Shown: positions 33,598 to 41,156 of the stretch, piece by piece
How the letters are laid out: each line of letters opens with the position of its first letter
Position numbering within the stretch: the stretch's first letter is position 1
Assembly (NCBI GenBank): GCA_024401355.1
Contig: JAKSLF010000022.1
Coordinates: 1 to 47,611, forward strand
Direction of reading: 5' to 3'
Source: Bacteroidales bacterium
GTDB lineage: Bacteria; Bacteroidota; Bacteroidia; Bacteroidales; Marinilabiliaceae
DNA length: 47,611 nt
Notes under the pieces: model-generated
The model's database searches: none
The model's input: the letters and a program-made list of their open reading frames with translations, nothing else
What the model was told of the DNA's origin: nothing
Program-made: the position numbers and the translations under genes

Positions 33598-34701
33598 ATG
33601 AAACGATTCATGAAAACAGCGCTACTTGTCATGGTAGCATTATTATTCGTATGGACATTCTATTATCTATGGAAGAAGGGACAGCCTGAGACAATAGAGT
33701 ATGAGACGTCAGAAGTTACGATATCGACAATTGAGAAGACGACCATTGCGACAGGAAAGATAGAACCGAGAAACGAGATAGACATTAAGCCTCAGATATC
33801 CGGAATTATAACAGAGATCTACAAAGAGGCAGGTCAAACGGTAAGCAAAGATGAGGTCATAGCCAAAGTGAAAGTCATACCAGAGATGGGTGAACTCAAT
33901 TCAGCGGCAAGCCGAGTACGCCTTGCCGAGATAAGCTTCAAGCAAGCCGAGACGGACTTCAAGCGAGTGAAGAACCTCTATGAAGACAAGCTTGTCAGTG
34001 CAGAGGAGTATGACAATGCCGAGGTAGCATATAACAAGGCGAAAGAGGAGTTCCAGACTGCAGAGGACAACCTTGAGATTGTCAAGACGGGAATAAGCAA
34101 AAATTCGGCTAATGCGAGCAATACGCTTATCCGTTCGACCATCACGGGTCTTATACTCGACATACCTGTAAAAGTGGGTAATTCGGTCATCTTGTCCAAT
34201 ACCTTCAACGATGGTACGACAATAGCTACAGTAGCCGACATGAGTGACCTTATATTCAAGGGTAAGATAGACGAAACAGAGGTGGGTCGAATCAGCGAAG
34301 GCATGCAGGTGAAGATGACTCTTGGAGCCCTGCAGGACATGACATTTGGAGCCAAGCTGGAATATATCTCGCCAAAGGGAGTTGAGCAGAACGGAGCCAA
34401 CCAGTTTGAGATAAAGGCAGCTATGGATGCCCCAGATGGAGTGACCATCCGTTCGGGCTATAGTGCCAATGCCGAGATAGTTCTTCAGCGAGCTGAAAAT
34501 GTGTTGAGCGTCAAGGAGAGCACACTTGTTTTTGAGGAAGACAAGACATGCGTATACGTATTGACCGACAGTGTGCCAGTTCAGAAATTTGAACGCCGCG
34601 AAGTCAAGACCGGAATCTCGGATGGCATCAATATTGAGATAAAGAGTGGGCTTGAAGTAGGAGAGAAAGTCAGAGGCAATGTGATTGGTGAGGAGGAGTA
34701 A
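33598..34701 (+). CDS. MacA/HlyD-type membrane fusion protein
   Basis: 367 residues. An N-terminal membrane anchor (ALLVMVALLFVWTFYYLW, about residues 8-25) is followed by the first half of a lipoyl-like domain (IEPRNEIDIKPQISGIITEIYKEAGQTVSKDEVIAKV). A helical hairpin of about 80 residues comes next (AASRVRLAEISFKQAETDF...VAYNKAKEEFQTAEDNL), then the second lipoyl half (STITGLILDIPVKVGNSV), a beta-barrel domain (MSDLIFKGKIDETEVGRISEGM) and a membrane-proximal domain. It should bridge the inner-membrane permeases to the TolC-like channel. It lies 33 bases behind the second permease and 35 before the tolC-like gene. Confidence 0.92.
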   Translation: MKRFMKTALLVMVALLFVWTFYYLWKKGQPETIEYETSEVTISTIEKTTIATGKIEPRNEIDIKPQISGIITEIYKEAGQTVSKDEVIAKVKVIPEMGELNSAASRVRLAEISFKQAETDFKRVKNLYEDKLVSAEEYDNAEVAYNKAKEEFQTAEDNLEIVKTGISKNSANASNTLIRSTITGLILDIPVKVGNSVILSNTFNDGTTIATVADMSDLIFKGKIDETEVGRISEGMQVKMTLGALQDMTFGAKLEYISPKGVEQNGANQFEIKAAMDAPDGVTIRSGYSANAEIVLQRAENVLSVKESTLVFEEDKTCVYVLTDSVPVQKFERREVKTGISDGINIEIKSGLEVGEKVRGNVIGEEE

Positions 34702-34736
34702 CCGGTCATTAAGTTGTAACCTAGAAACATGACGAT

Positions 34737-36041
34737 ATGAGAACCTATATATTGATAGCGATGGCGCTATTGTCGCTTACATCGGAAGCACAGCAGCGTT
34801 GGAGTTTGCAGGAATGCATAGACCATGCCATAAAGAACAACATCAACATAAAGCGTCAGGAGAATAGCATCGAGCAGGATGAGATCGCCCTCAACACGGC
34901 AAAGATGAGCCTGTTGCCAGGCGTCAACGCTTCGGTCAACCAGAACTGGGACATGGGTCGAGGCCTTACTATGGACAATACCTATGTGAACAACAGAAAC
35001 ACATCGCTCACCATGGTAGACCTTTCGGCCGACGTGGTTCTTTTCCAGGGATTGCAGAAGATCAACACGATCAGGGCAAGGAAGTTGAACCTTGAGGCGT
35101 CGATAGCCGACCTTGACAAGGCAAAGGAAGACATGGGCATAAGCGTCACACAGGCGTATCTTCAGGTGCTGTATGCCGAGGAGATGCTGGGTGTGGCACG
35201 TGAGCAGGCCGAGTTGAGCAAATCGCAGTTGATGCATAGATGTAAAATGGCCGACAATGGCAAAGCATCGGAGAGTGAAGTGGCACAGGCCCGTAGCCGA
35301 GTAGCCCAGGACGAAATGTCAGTAGTCCAGTCGAATAACGATTACAAGCTTGCCGTGCTTGAATTGAGCCAGATGCTCGAGTTGGAAAGTCCGGAAGGCT
35401 TCTTGATAGAGAGTCCAGACACTTCGGCGCAGCTCTTGCCTATAGCAGGAATCGAAGAGATCTATTCCGACGCGTTGAGAAACAAAGCCATCATACGTGG
35501 TGACCAGAAGCGCATAGAGGGTGCAGAACGAAATGTGAGCATAGCGAAGGGTGGCCATGCCCCTACAGTAAGGCTGTCAGGTGGCGTCAACTCGAAGTAC
35601 TATGGTCTTCAGGGCGAGGACTTGGACTATACGTTTGGTGAGCAGATGCGTGCCAATTTGAGCAAGTCGATAAACATCTCGGTCAACGTGCCTATATTCA
35701 ACAGGTTTGCAACGCGTAATGACGTACGTACAGCCAAGAGTCAGGTAGTTGCACAAAACCTGCAGCTCGATGCCGACAAGAAAGCCTTGTACAAAGAAGT
35801 GCAGCAGGCCTACTACAATGCAGTGGCAGCCGAGAGCAAATATGGCAGCAGCTTGAGTGCCGAGGAGAGTGCTTCGGTGTCGTGGAAACTTATGATGAAG
35901 AAGTATGACAATGGAAAGGCCACCCAGACCGAGTACAATGAGAGCCGTACACAGTATACCAAGTCGGTAGCAGAACGCATACAGGCAAAATACGAATACA
36001 TCTTCAGGGCTAAAATACTCGATTTCTATCGAGGTCTTTAG
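34737..36041 (+). CDS. TolC-family outer membrane efflux protein
   Basis: 434 residues with a signal peptide (MRTYILIAMALLSLTSEAQQ). The mature protein opens with WSLQECIDHAIKNNINIKRQENSIEQDEIALNTAKMSLLP in pieces, the standard start of the outer-membrane efflux repeat. Two long helical-hairpin repeats follow (DLDKAKEDMGISVTQAYLQVLYAEEML... and DKKALYKEVQQAYYNAVAAESKY...MMKKYDNGKATQTEYNESR). It completes the tripartite exporter with the genes upstream. The stop is only 33 bases from the 3' end of tRNA-Arg(CCG) on the other strand, and I see no terminator between them. Confidence 0.93.
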   Translation: MRTYILIAMALLSLTSEAQQRWSLQECIDHAIKNNINIKRQENSIEQDEIALNTAKMSLLPGVNASVNQNWDMGRGLTMDNTYVNNRNTSLTMVDLSADVVLFQGLQKINTIRARKLNLEASIADLDKAKEDMGISVTQAYLQVLYAEEMLGVAREQAELSKSQLMHRCKMADNGKASESEVAQARSRVAQDEMSVVQSNNDYKLAVLELSQMLELESPEGFLIESPDTSAQLLPIAGIEEIYSDALRNKAIIRGDQKRIEGAERNVSIAKGGHAPTVRLSGGVNSKYYGLQGEDLDYTFGEQMRANLSKSINISVNVPIFNRFATRNDVRTAKSQVVAQNLQLDADKKALYKEVQQAYYNAVAAESKYGSSLSAEESASVSWKLMMKKYDNGKATQTEYNESRTQYTKSVAERIQAKYEYIFRAKILDFYRGL

Positions 36042-36074
36042 GCGGAATGTTGTGGGTGAAGGGATAGAAATGCT

Positions 36075-36149
36075 TGGTGACCTCGAGGGGAATCGAACCC
36101 CTATCTGCAGAACCGGAATCTGATATTCTATCCATTGAACTACGAAGCC
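36075..36149 (-). tRNA. tRNA-Arg (anticodon CCG), CCA encoded
   Basis: Minus-strand cloverleaf: acceptor GGCTTCG with CGAGGTC (two wobble pairs), D-arm GTTC/GAAT, anticodon arm TCAGA-TTCCGGT-TCTGC (outer pair mismatched), T-arm AGGGG-TTCGATT-CCCCT. Anticodon CCG reads CGG. The discriminator A is followed by an encoded CCA at 36075-36077, unlike tRNA-Arg(CCT) in this window. Confidence 0.92.
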
Positions 36150-36199
36150 AGATGCTTTATGGGTGACAATTGTTGCTCAATTGTTGTGAAATTGTCGTG

Positions 36200-36207
36200 C
36201 AAAGATA
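36200..36207 (-). promoter_or_regulatory. -7 box for tRNA-Arg(CCG)
   Basis: TATCTTTG on the minus strand lies about 50 bases upstream of the tRNA 5' end. The -33 region is not clear. Confidence 0.65.
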
Positions 36208-36228
36208 GGAAATCTTGTTGAAACTGCG

Positions 36229-36236
36229 TAATTTTG
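36229..36236 (+). promoter_or_regulatory. Possible -7 box for aspS
   Basis: TAATTTTG fits TAnnTTTG and lies 63 bases before the aspS start. No TTG lies at the usual -33 distance, so support is moderate. It is arranged back to back with the tRNA promoter. Confidence 0.45.
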
Positions 36237-36299
36237 CCATGTTTTTTTAGGAAGCTGAAGAAGCGACAAAAAATATAGAAAAATAACAAAACACAAGAT

Positions 36300-38057
36300 A
36301 TGTACAGGACTCATACGTGCGGTGAACTCCGCATCAGCAACGTGGGCGAGACAGTTACTCTCGCAGGCTGGGTTCAGCGCACCCGTAAGATGGGAGGCAT
36401 GACATTTGTCGACCTCCGCGACCGTTATGGCATAACTCAGTTGGTGTTTACCGACGAGATCAATGCTGAACTTGCCGAGAAGGCTAATCACCTTGGACGT
36501 GAATATGTTCTTCAGATTACAGGCAAAGTAACAGAGCGTGCAAGCAAGAACTCGAAGATGGCAACAGGCGACATTGAGATTGAGGTGTCGACATTGAACA
36601 TACTCAACGAGTCGCTTACTCCACCTTTTACTATCGAAGAGAATACTGATGGTGGCGATGACCTCAGAATGAAGTATCGTTATCTCGATCTTCGTCGTGA
36701 GACAGTACGCAAGAATCTTGAGCTTCGCCATAAGTTTGCCTTTGAAGTTCGTCGTTATCTCGACGAGAAGGGCTTCCTTGAGGTAGAGACTCCAATCCTT
36801 GTCAATTCGACTCCAGAAGGTGCACGTGACTTCGTCGTACCAAGCCGAATGAATCCAGGTCAGTTCTATGCTCTTCCACAGAGTCCTCAGACCCTCAAGC
36901 AGCTTCTGATGGTATCGGGCTTCGACCGTTACTTCCAGATAGTAAAGTGTTTCCGCGACGAGGACCTTCGTGCAGACCGTCAGCCAGAGCTTACCCAGAT
37001 AGACTCTGAGATGCCGTTTGTTGAGCAGGAAGACATCCTTCAGATGTTTGAGGGCATGAGCCGTCATCTTTTCAAGAGCATACTTGACATTGACATACCA
37101 GCATTGCCTCGTATGACATGGGCAGATGCGATGAAATACTATGGTTCGGATAAGCCAGATACTCGCTTCGACATGAAGTTTGTCGAGCTTATGGACATCA
37201 TGAAGGGCTATGGCTTCTCTGTATTTGACAATGCAGCATACGTTGGTGGTATTTGTGCGAAGGGTGCTGCTACATATACACGCAAGCAGCTTGATGCGCT
37301 TACAGAATTTGTAAAGCGTCCACAGATTGGTGCCAAGGGTATGGTTTATGCACGTGTTGAAGCTGATGGTTCAGTTAAGTCGAGCGTCGACAAGTTCTAT
37401 ACTCAGGAGGTGCTCCAGCAGATGAAGGCAGCCTTTAATGCAGAGCCAGGCGACCTTATCCTCATCCTTAGTGGTGAAGACGTGCTCAAGACACGCAAGC
37501 AGCTTTGTGAGCTTCGTCTTGAAATGGGTAGCCAGCTTGGCCTTCGCGACAAGAACAAGTTCTCATGCCTTTGGGTTATCGACTTCCCTATGTATGAGTG
37601 GAGCGACGAGGAGCAGCGCCTGATGGCAATGCACCATCCATTTACTTCGCCAAAGCCAGAGGATATTCCTCTTCTTGATACCGATCCTGCAAGTGTTCGT
37701 GCCAATGCATACGACATGGTCATCAATGGTGTTGAAGTTGGTGGTGGTTCTATTCGTATCCACGATGCCAAGCTCCAGCAGAAGATATTCGAGATCCTCG
37801 GATTCACGCCAGAGCAGGCACAGACCAAGTTTGGCTTCTTGATGAATGCCTTCAAGTATGGTGCGCCACCTCATGGCGGCCTTGCATACGGTCTCGACCG
37901 TTTTGTCAGCCTCTTTGCTGGTCTTGACTCAATCCGCGACTGCATCGCCTTCCCTAAGAACAATCAGGGTCGCGACGTGATGCTTGGCGCTCCAGGTGAG
38001 GTAGACCAGAAGCAGCTTGACGAACTCAGCATCGACGTTCGTCCGATTGTGAAGTAA
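36300..38057 (+). CDS. aspS: Aspartyl-tRNA synthetase
   Basis: 585-residue class IIb synthetase. The N-terminal OB-fold anticodon-binding domain includes [24 protein letters not shown] and GITQLVF. The catalytic motifs are: motif 1 near [18 protein letters not shown], motif 2 [20 protein letters not shown] with the ATP/Asp-contact residues, and motif 3 [15 protein letters not shown] with its arginine. [15 protein letters not shown] is the flipping loop typical of AspRS. The bacterial GAD insert spans about residues 290-400. Codon use is richer in CTT, CGT and CTC than lepA or the arom genes upstream. A terminator follows. Confidence 0.98.
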   Translation: MYRTHTCGELRISNVGETVTLAGWVQRTRKMGGMTFVDLRDRYGITQLVFTDEINAELAEKANHLGREYVLQITGKVTERASKNSKMATGDIEIEVSTLNILNESLTPPFTIEENTDGGDDLRMKYRYLDLRRETVRKNLELRHKFAFEVRRYLDEKGFLEVETPILVNSTPEGARDFVVPSRMNPGQFYALPQSPQTLKQLLMVSGFDRYFQIVKCFRDEDLRADRQPELTQIDSEMPFVEQEDILQMFEGMSRHLFKSILDIDIPALPRMTWADAMKYYGSDKPDTRFDMKFVELMDIMKGYGFSVFDNAAYVGGICAKGAATYTRKQLDALTEFVKRPQIGAKGMVYARVEADGSVKSSVDKFYTQEVLQQMKAAFNAEPGDLILILSGEDVLKTRKQLCELRLEMGSQLGLRDKNKFSCLWVIDFPMYEWSDEEQRLMAMHHPFTSPKPEDIPLLDTDPASVRANAYDMVINGVEVGGGSIRIHDAKLQQKIFEILGFTPEQAQTKFGFLMNAFKYGAPPHGGLAYGLDRFVSLFAGLDSIRDCIAFPKNNQGRDVMLGAPGEVDQKQLDELSIDVRPIVK

Positions 38058-38080
38058 GTTTCTTACGACCTTATAATAAT

Positions 38081-38115
38081 AAAGGGCTTGCATCTTTTGA
38101 TGCAGGCCCTTTTTA
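38081..38115 (+). terminator. Rho-independent terminator after aspS
   Basis: GGGCTTGCATC pairs with GATGCAGGCCC (one wobble) around TTTT, with AAA before and TTTTT after. It also separates aspS from the converging MORN-like gene; on the minus strand the run of T is interrupted, so it is mainly one-directional. Confidence 0.92.
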
Positions 38116-38133
38116 GTTGATATGATATAAAGT

Positions 38134-38910
38134 TTATTTGCGTTTTGTCACTTCGCCATCTTTGTATACCTCTATATAATTGAGGCTGCCGTCTTCGCGG
38201 TAGACGTAGCGTTCGCCGTCGATGAGGTCACCCTTGACGAAGTTACCCTTGCGGTCGACCTTGCCGTTCATGTTGTAGAGCGTATAGGTACCTGTGCCAG
38301 TGAAAGTACGTGGAGGTGGTGCAGAGGCGTTGATAGGAACAGCGATAGCGCTTTCGAACTTGCCTTCGTTGTTATAGTTCCTCTCAAGAATCTTGTGACC
38401 CTGGTTATCGTAGGCAGTCAGTGTACCATGTATCTTTCCTTCTTGCCAGTTGCCTTCATACATGACGGCTCCGTTGTCGTGGAAATAAAGCTGCTTGCCC
38501 TGTCGGCGTCCTTTGTTGTCATAGTTGAATTCGCACGCCTTCTGTCCGTTAGGATGGAAGCGAACGTAGTTGCCCTCCCAGTGGTCGACGTTCCAGAATC
38601 CGTGTTCGGTCTTGATGCCGTTGAGATCATAGAATATGGCTTCACCGCGAGGTTTGCCGGTGTCGTATGTCACGATACTCTTGACCTTGCCGTCGATGGT
38701 CAGGCTTTTCCATTTGCCGTGTTTCTTACCATCGACGTAGTATCCCTCGTCGACTTTACCGTTATTGCCTTCGATGTGCCAAAAACCTTGGCGGAGCCCA
38801 TCGACAACTTTATTTGTTTCTTCTGGGGCTGGAGCCTCATCTTGGGCATTGGCAGGGAAACCCATGGTCAATGCGGCAAAAATGAATATGCTAGATAATG
38901 CTCTTGTCAT
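38134..38910 (-). CDS. Secreted MORN/YwqK-like repeat protein
   Basis: 258 residues with a signal peptide (MTRALSSIFIFAALTMGFPANA). The body consists of beta-hairpin repeats of about 20-23 residues of the form G-W-(Y/H)-...-G-K...G-x-(Y/W): GLRQGFWHIEGNNGKVDEGYY, GKKHGKWKSLTIDGKVKSIV, GNYVRFHPNGQKACEFNYD, GKQLYFHDNGAVMYEGNW, GTLTAYDNQGHKILERNY, GTYTLYNMNGKVDRKGNF, GERYVYREDGSLNYIEVY. This is the MORN_2/YwqK pattern. Annotations often call such proteins 'antitoxin YwqK', but the signal peptide makes a toxin-neutralising role inside the cell unlikely. It is monocistronic, convergent with aspS and divergent from the M23 gene. Role unknown. Confidence 0.85.
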   Translation of the reverse strand: MTRALSSIFIFAALTMGFPANAQDEAPAPEETNKVVDGLRQGFWHIEGNNGKVDEGYYVDGKKHGKWKSLTIDGKVKSIVTYDTGKPRGEAIFYDLNGIKTEHGFWNVDHWEGNYVRFHPNGQKACEFNYDNKGRRQGKQLYFHDNGAVMYEGNWQEGKIHGTLTAYDNQGHKILERNYNNEGKFESAIAVPINASAPPPRTFTGTGTYTLYNMNGKVDRKGNFVKGDLIDGERYVYREDGSLNYIEVYKDGEVTKRK

Positions 38911-38929
38911 AGTTTCAACTTTATAAACT

Positions 38930-38960
38930 CAAAGATAGGGAAAAAATATGAGAATGTCAA
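38930..38960 (-). promoter_or_regulatory. Promoter for the MORN-like gene
   Basis: Minus-strand -7 TATCTTTG (38930-38937) and TTG (38958-38960) with a 20-base spacer; the leader is about 15 bases. Confidence 0.82.
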
Positions 38961-39010
38961 TGATTTTGAAAATATTTGTGGTTATAAACAAATTTTTGTC
39001 AGTATAAAAG

Positions 39011-39041
39011 TTGTTTTGCGCTGTGGAAACTATTAACTTTG
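39011..39041 (+). promoter_or_regulatory. Promoter for the M23-dxr operon
   Basis: TTG (39011-39013) and -7 TAACTTTG (39034-39041) are separated by 20 bases. It is divergent from the MORN-gene promoter, 50 bases away. Confidence 0.8.
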
Positions 39042-39069
39042 ACACCTAAAGAAGTATATTATATAAGAA

Positions 39070-39930
39070 ATGAGCGGAGAAAAGAGTTCGAAGTTGCGTA
39101 GAAAGTTGCGACTGACAATTATTGTCGACAAGTCGTTCGAGGAGTTGTTCTCCTTGAAATTCAACTTGGTATCTCTTTTTTTTGTTGTAGGTGCGATAAC
39201 AATATTGATAATAGCCGGCGTTACAGTTCTTATAGCCTTTACTGGTTTGCGTGAGTACATACCGGGTTATCCGTCGGGTTCGGAGCGCCGAATGATTATT
39301 TCGAACATGCAGCGTACAGATTCGCTCATTATGGAAGTGAAGCTTCGTGATGCGGTATTGTCTAATTTGAGGCATGCCTTGTCGGGCGACCTGCCGATAG
39401 AGGCGTTCAGGCGTGATTCGGTTGCCGAGGTGGCACATCAGCAGATCAGTCTGTCGGAAGAGAGGTCGGAAGCCGATGATGAATTCAGAAAGCGTGTAGA
39501 GGCAGAAGACAAATTCAATATCAATGCCGCAGACGGACTTGATGATACGCGTCTTGAGATGATGTTCTTCTTCCCCCCAATCAAAGGTATAGTGTCCAAC
39601 AAGTTTGGTGAGTCGACAGGCCATCTTGGTGTGGATGTGCTCAGTGCCGAGGGCGGACGAGTGTCGTCGGTGCTTGACGGAACGGTGATATTCTCAGAAT
39701 GGACCGTCGAGACAGGTTATGTAATAGAGATACAACACGACAACCAGCTCGTGTCGATATACAAACACAACAGTAAATTGTTGAAGAAGGCCGGAATGCG
39801 TGTTTCGGCAGGTGAAGCGATAGCTCTTACAGGTGGTTCAGGAGAGTTGTCAACAGGCCCTCATCTGCATTTCGAGCTGTGGTATTCGGGTGTTCCGCTC
39901 AACCCTGAAAACTACATATCCTTCGAATAG
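39070..39930 (+). CDS. M23-family peptidoglycan endopeptidase, membrane anchored
   Basis: 286 residues. A basic N-terminus and a membrane helix (FNLVSLFFVVGAITILIIAGVTVLIAF, about residues 27-53) place the rest outside. A short helical or coiled segment (about 70-155) precedes the LytM domain. Zinc residues are visible in STGHLGVDVLS (HxxxD) and TGPHLHFELWY (HxH). GAKFVF-like motifs are absent, but GTVIFSEWTVETGYVIEIQHDN and LTGGSGELSTGPH match M23 fully, so the enzyme should be active rather than a degenerate scaffold. It is 29 bases ahead of dxr. Confidence 0.93.
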   Translation: MSGEKSSKLRRKLRLTIIVDKSFEELFSLKFNLVSLFFVVGAITILIIAGVTVLIAFTGLREYIPGYPSGSERRMIISNMQRTDSLIMEVKLRDAVLSNLRHALSGDLPIEAFRRDSVAEVAHQQISLSEERSEADDEFRKRVEAEDKFNINAADGLDDTRLEMMFFFPPIKGIVSNKFGESTGHLGVDVLSAEGGRVSSVLDGTVIFSEWTVETGYVIEIQHDNQLVSIYKHNSKLLKKAGMRVSAGEAIALTGGSGELSTGPHLHFELWYSGVPLNPENYISFE

Positions 39931-39959
39931 TGCTGGCCGTTTTTTTTGAGAGAAGATAG

Positions 39960-41120
39960 ATGAAGAAGATATCGATATTAGGTTCAACGGGGTCGATAGG
40001 AACTCAGGCTCTCGATGTAGTCGAGATGCATGCTGACAAGTATGAAGTTGTTGCCTTGGTTGCTGGTAATAATGTGGAGTTATTAGCCAGCCAGGCCAAG
40101 AAGTTCCATCCGCAGCTTGTTGTTATAGGCAATGAGTCGCGTCTGCCGGAACTCCGTGAACTGTTGTCAGGTTTTGATGGTGAAATAGCTGCAGGTGAAG
40201 ATGCTGTATGTGCAGCAGCCTCGCTTCCGGCAGCCGATGTGGTGTTGGTTGCCCTTGTAGGCTTCAGCGGATTGAGACCGACAAAATGTGCCATAGATGC
40301 AGGCAAGACCATAGCCTTGGCCAACAAGGAGACCTTGGTTGTGGCAGGTGAATATATAATGGGCAGTGCCAAGAAGAAGGGCATAAGCATATTGCCTGTT
40401 GACTCTGAGCATTCGGCCATCTTCCAGTGTCTTAATGGTGAGAGGCATCTTGTGCCAGAGAAGATAATACTCACAGCCTCGGGTGGTCCGTTCAGAGGCA
40501 AGACATACGAAGAGTTGCGTGACGTGACACCTGCTGCGGCACTCAAGCATCCTAATTGGAGCATGGGCGCCAAGGTTACTATAGACTCAGCCTCCCTGAT
40601 GAACAAGGGACTGGAGTCGATAGAGGCGCGATGGCTTTTCGACGTTGGTGCCGACAAGATAGGCATTGTGGTGCATCCGCAGTCGATAGTGCATTCGCTG
40701 GTCGAGTTTGAAGACGGTTCGCTGAAGGCTCAGATAGGTGTGCCAGACATGTGTTTGCCGATACAGTATGCGTTGACCTATCCTGACCGTTGGGCGTCGC
40801 CGGTGAAGAAGTTCAACTTCATGGATCATCCGGAGTGGACCTTCGAATTGCCGAATCGCAAGTTGTTCCGTAACCTCGACATAGCTTTCGAGTCGATGCG
40901 CAGGGGTGGCAATGCTCCATGTGTGATGAATGGAGCGAACGAGATAGCGGTGGCCGAATTCCTGAAGGGCAACATAGCATTCTTGAGGATGCCAGACGTG
41001 ATAGAGGCAACGCTCGAGAAAGTGGCTTATCTGGCCAACCCATCGTTCGAGGACTACTTTGCCACGGACAAGGAGGCTAGAAGGGTAGCGCAGGAGCTTA
41101 TAGTGAAATTCAAAGGATAG
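39960..41120 (+). CDS. dxr: 1-deoxy-D-xylulose 5-phosphate reductoisomerase
   Basis: Second step of the MEP isoprenoid pathway: converts DXP to MEP with NADPH. 386 residues, normal length. The NADPH-binding motif ISILGSTGSIGTQALDV is at the N-terminus. ALANKETLVVAGE and LPVDSEHSAIFQCL form the metal and substrate site. GGPFRGKTYEEL, HPNWSMGAKVTIDSASLMNKGLE and PQSIVHSLVEFEDGS complete the catalytic core. The start ATG at 39960 is the only candidate that preserves the Rossmann strand. ispH, the last step of this pathway, lies at the other end of the window. Confidence 0.97.
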   Translation: MKKISILGSTGSIGTQALDVVEMHADKYEVVALVAGNNVELLASQAKKFHPQLVVIGNESRLPELRELLSGFDGEIAAGEDAVCAAASLPAADVVLVALVGFSGLRPTKCAIDAGKTIALANKETLVVAGEYIMGSAKKKGISILPVDSEHSAIFQCLNGERHLVPEKIILTASGGPFRGKTYEELRDVTPAAALKHPNWSMGAKVTIDSASLMNKGLESIEARWLFDVGADKIGIVVHPQSIVHSLVEFEDGSLKAQIGVPDMCLPIQYALTYPDRWASPVKKFNFMDHPEWTFELPNRKLFRNLDIAFESMRRGGNAPCVMNGANEIAVAEFLKGNIAFLRMPDVIEATLEKVAYLANPSFEDYFATDKEARRVAQELIVKFKG

Positions 41121-41156
41121 AGACATTCCTCAATGGAAATAAAGGAAGATCATAAG

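Noticed and set aside
36177-37067. Minus-strand open frame of 296 codons overlapping the aspS start and its upstream region
   Set aside because: Antisense to aspS and crossing two promoters; no recognisable domain.
38134-38910. YwqK antitoxin of a toxin-antitoxin pair
   Set aside because: It has a signal peptide and no toxin gene beside it; only the MORN-like repeat fold is supported.
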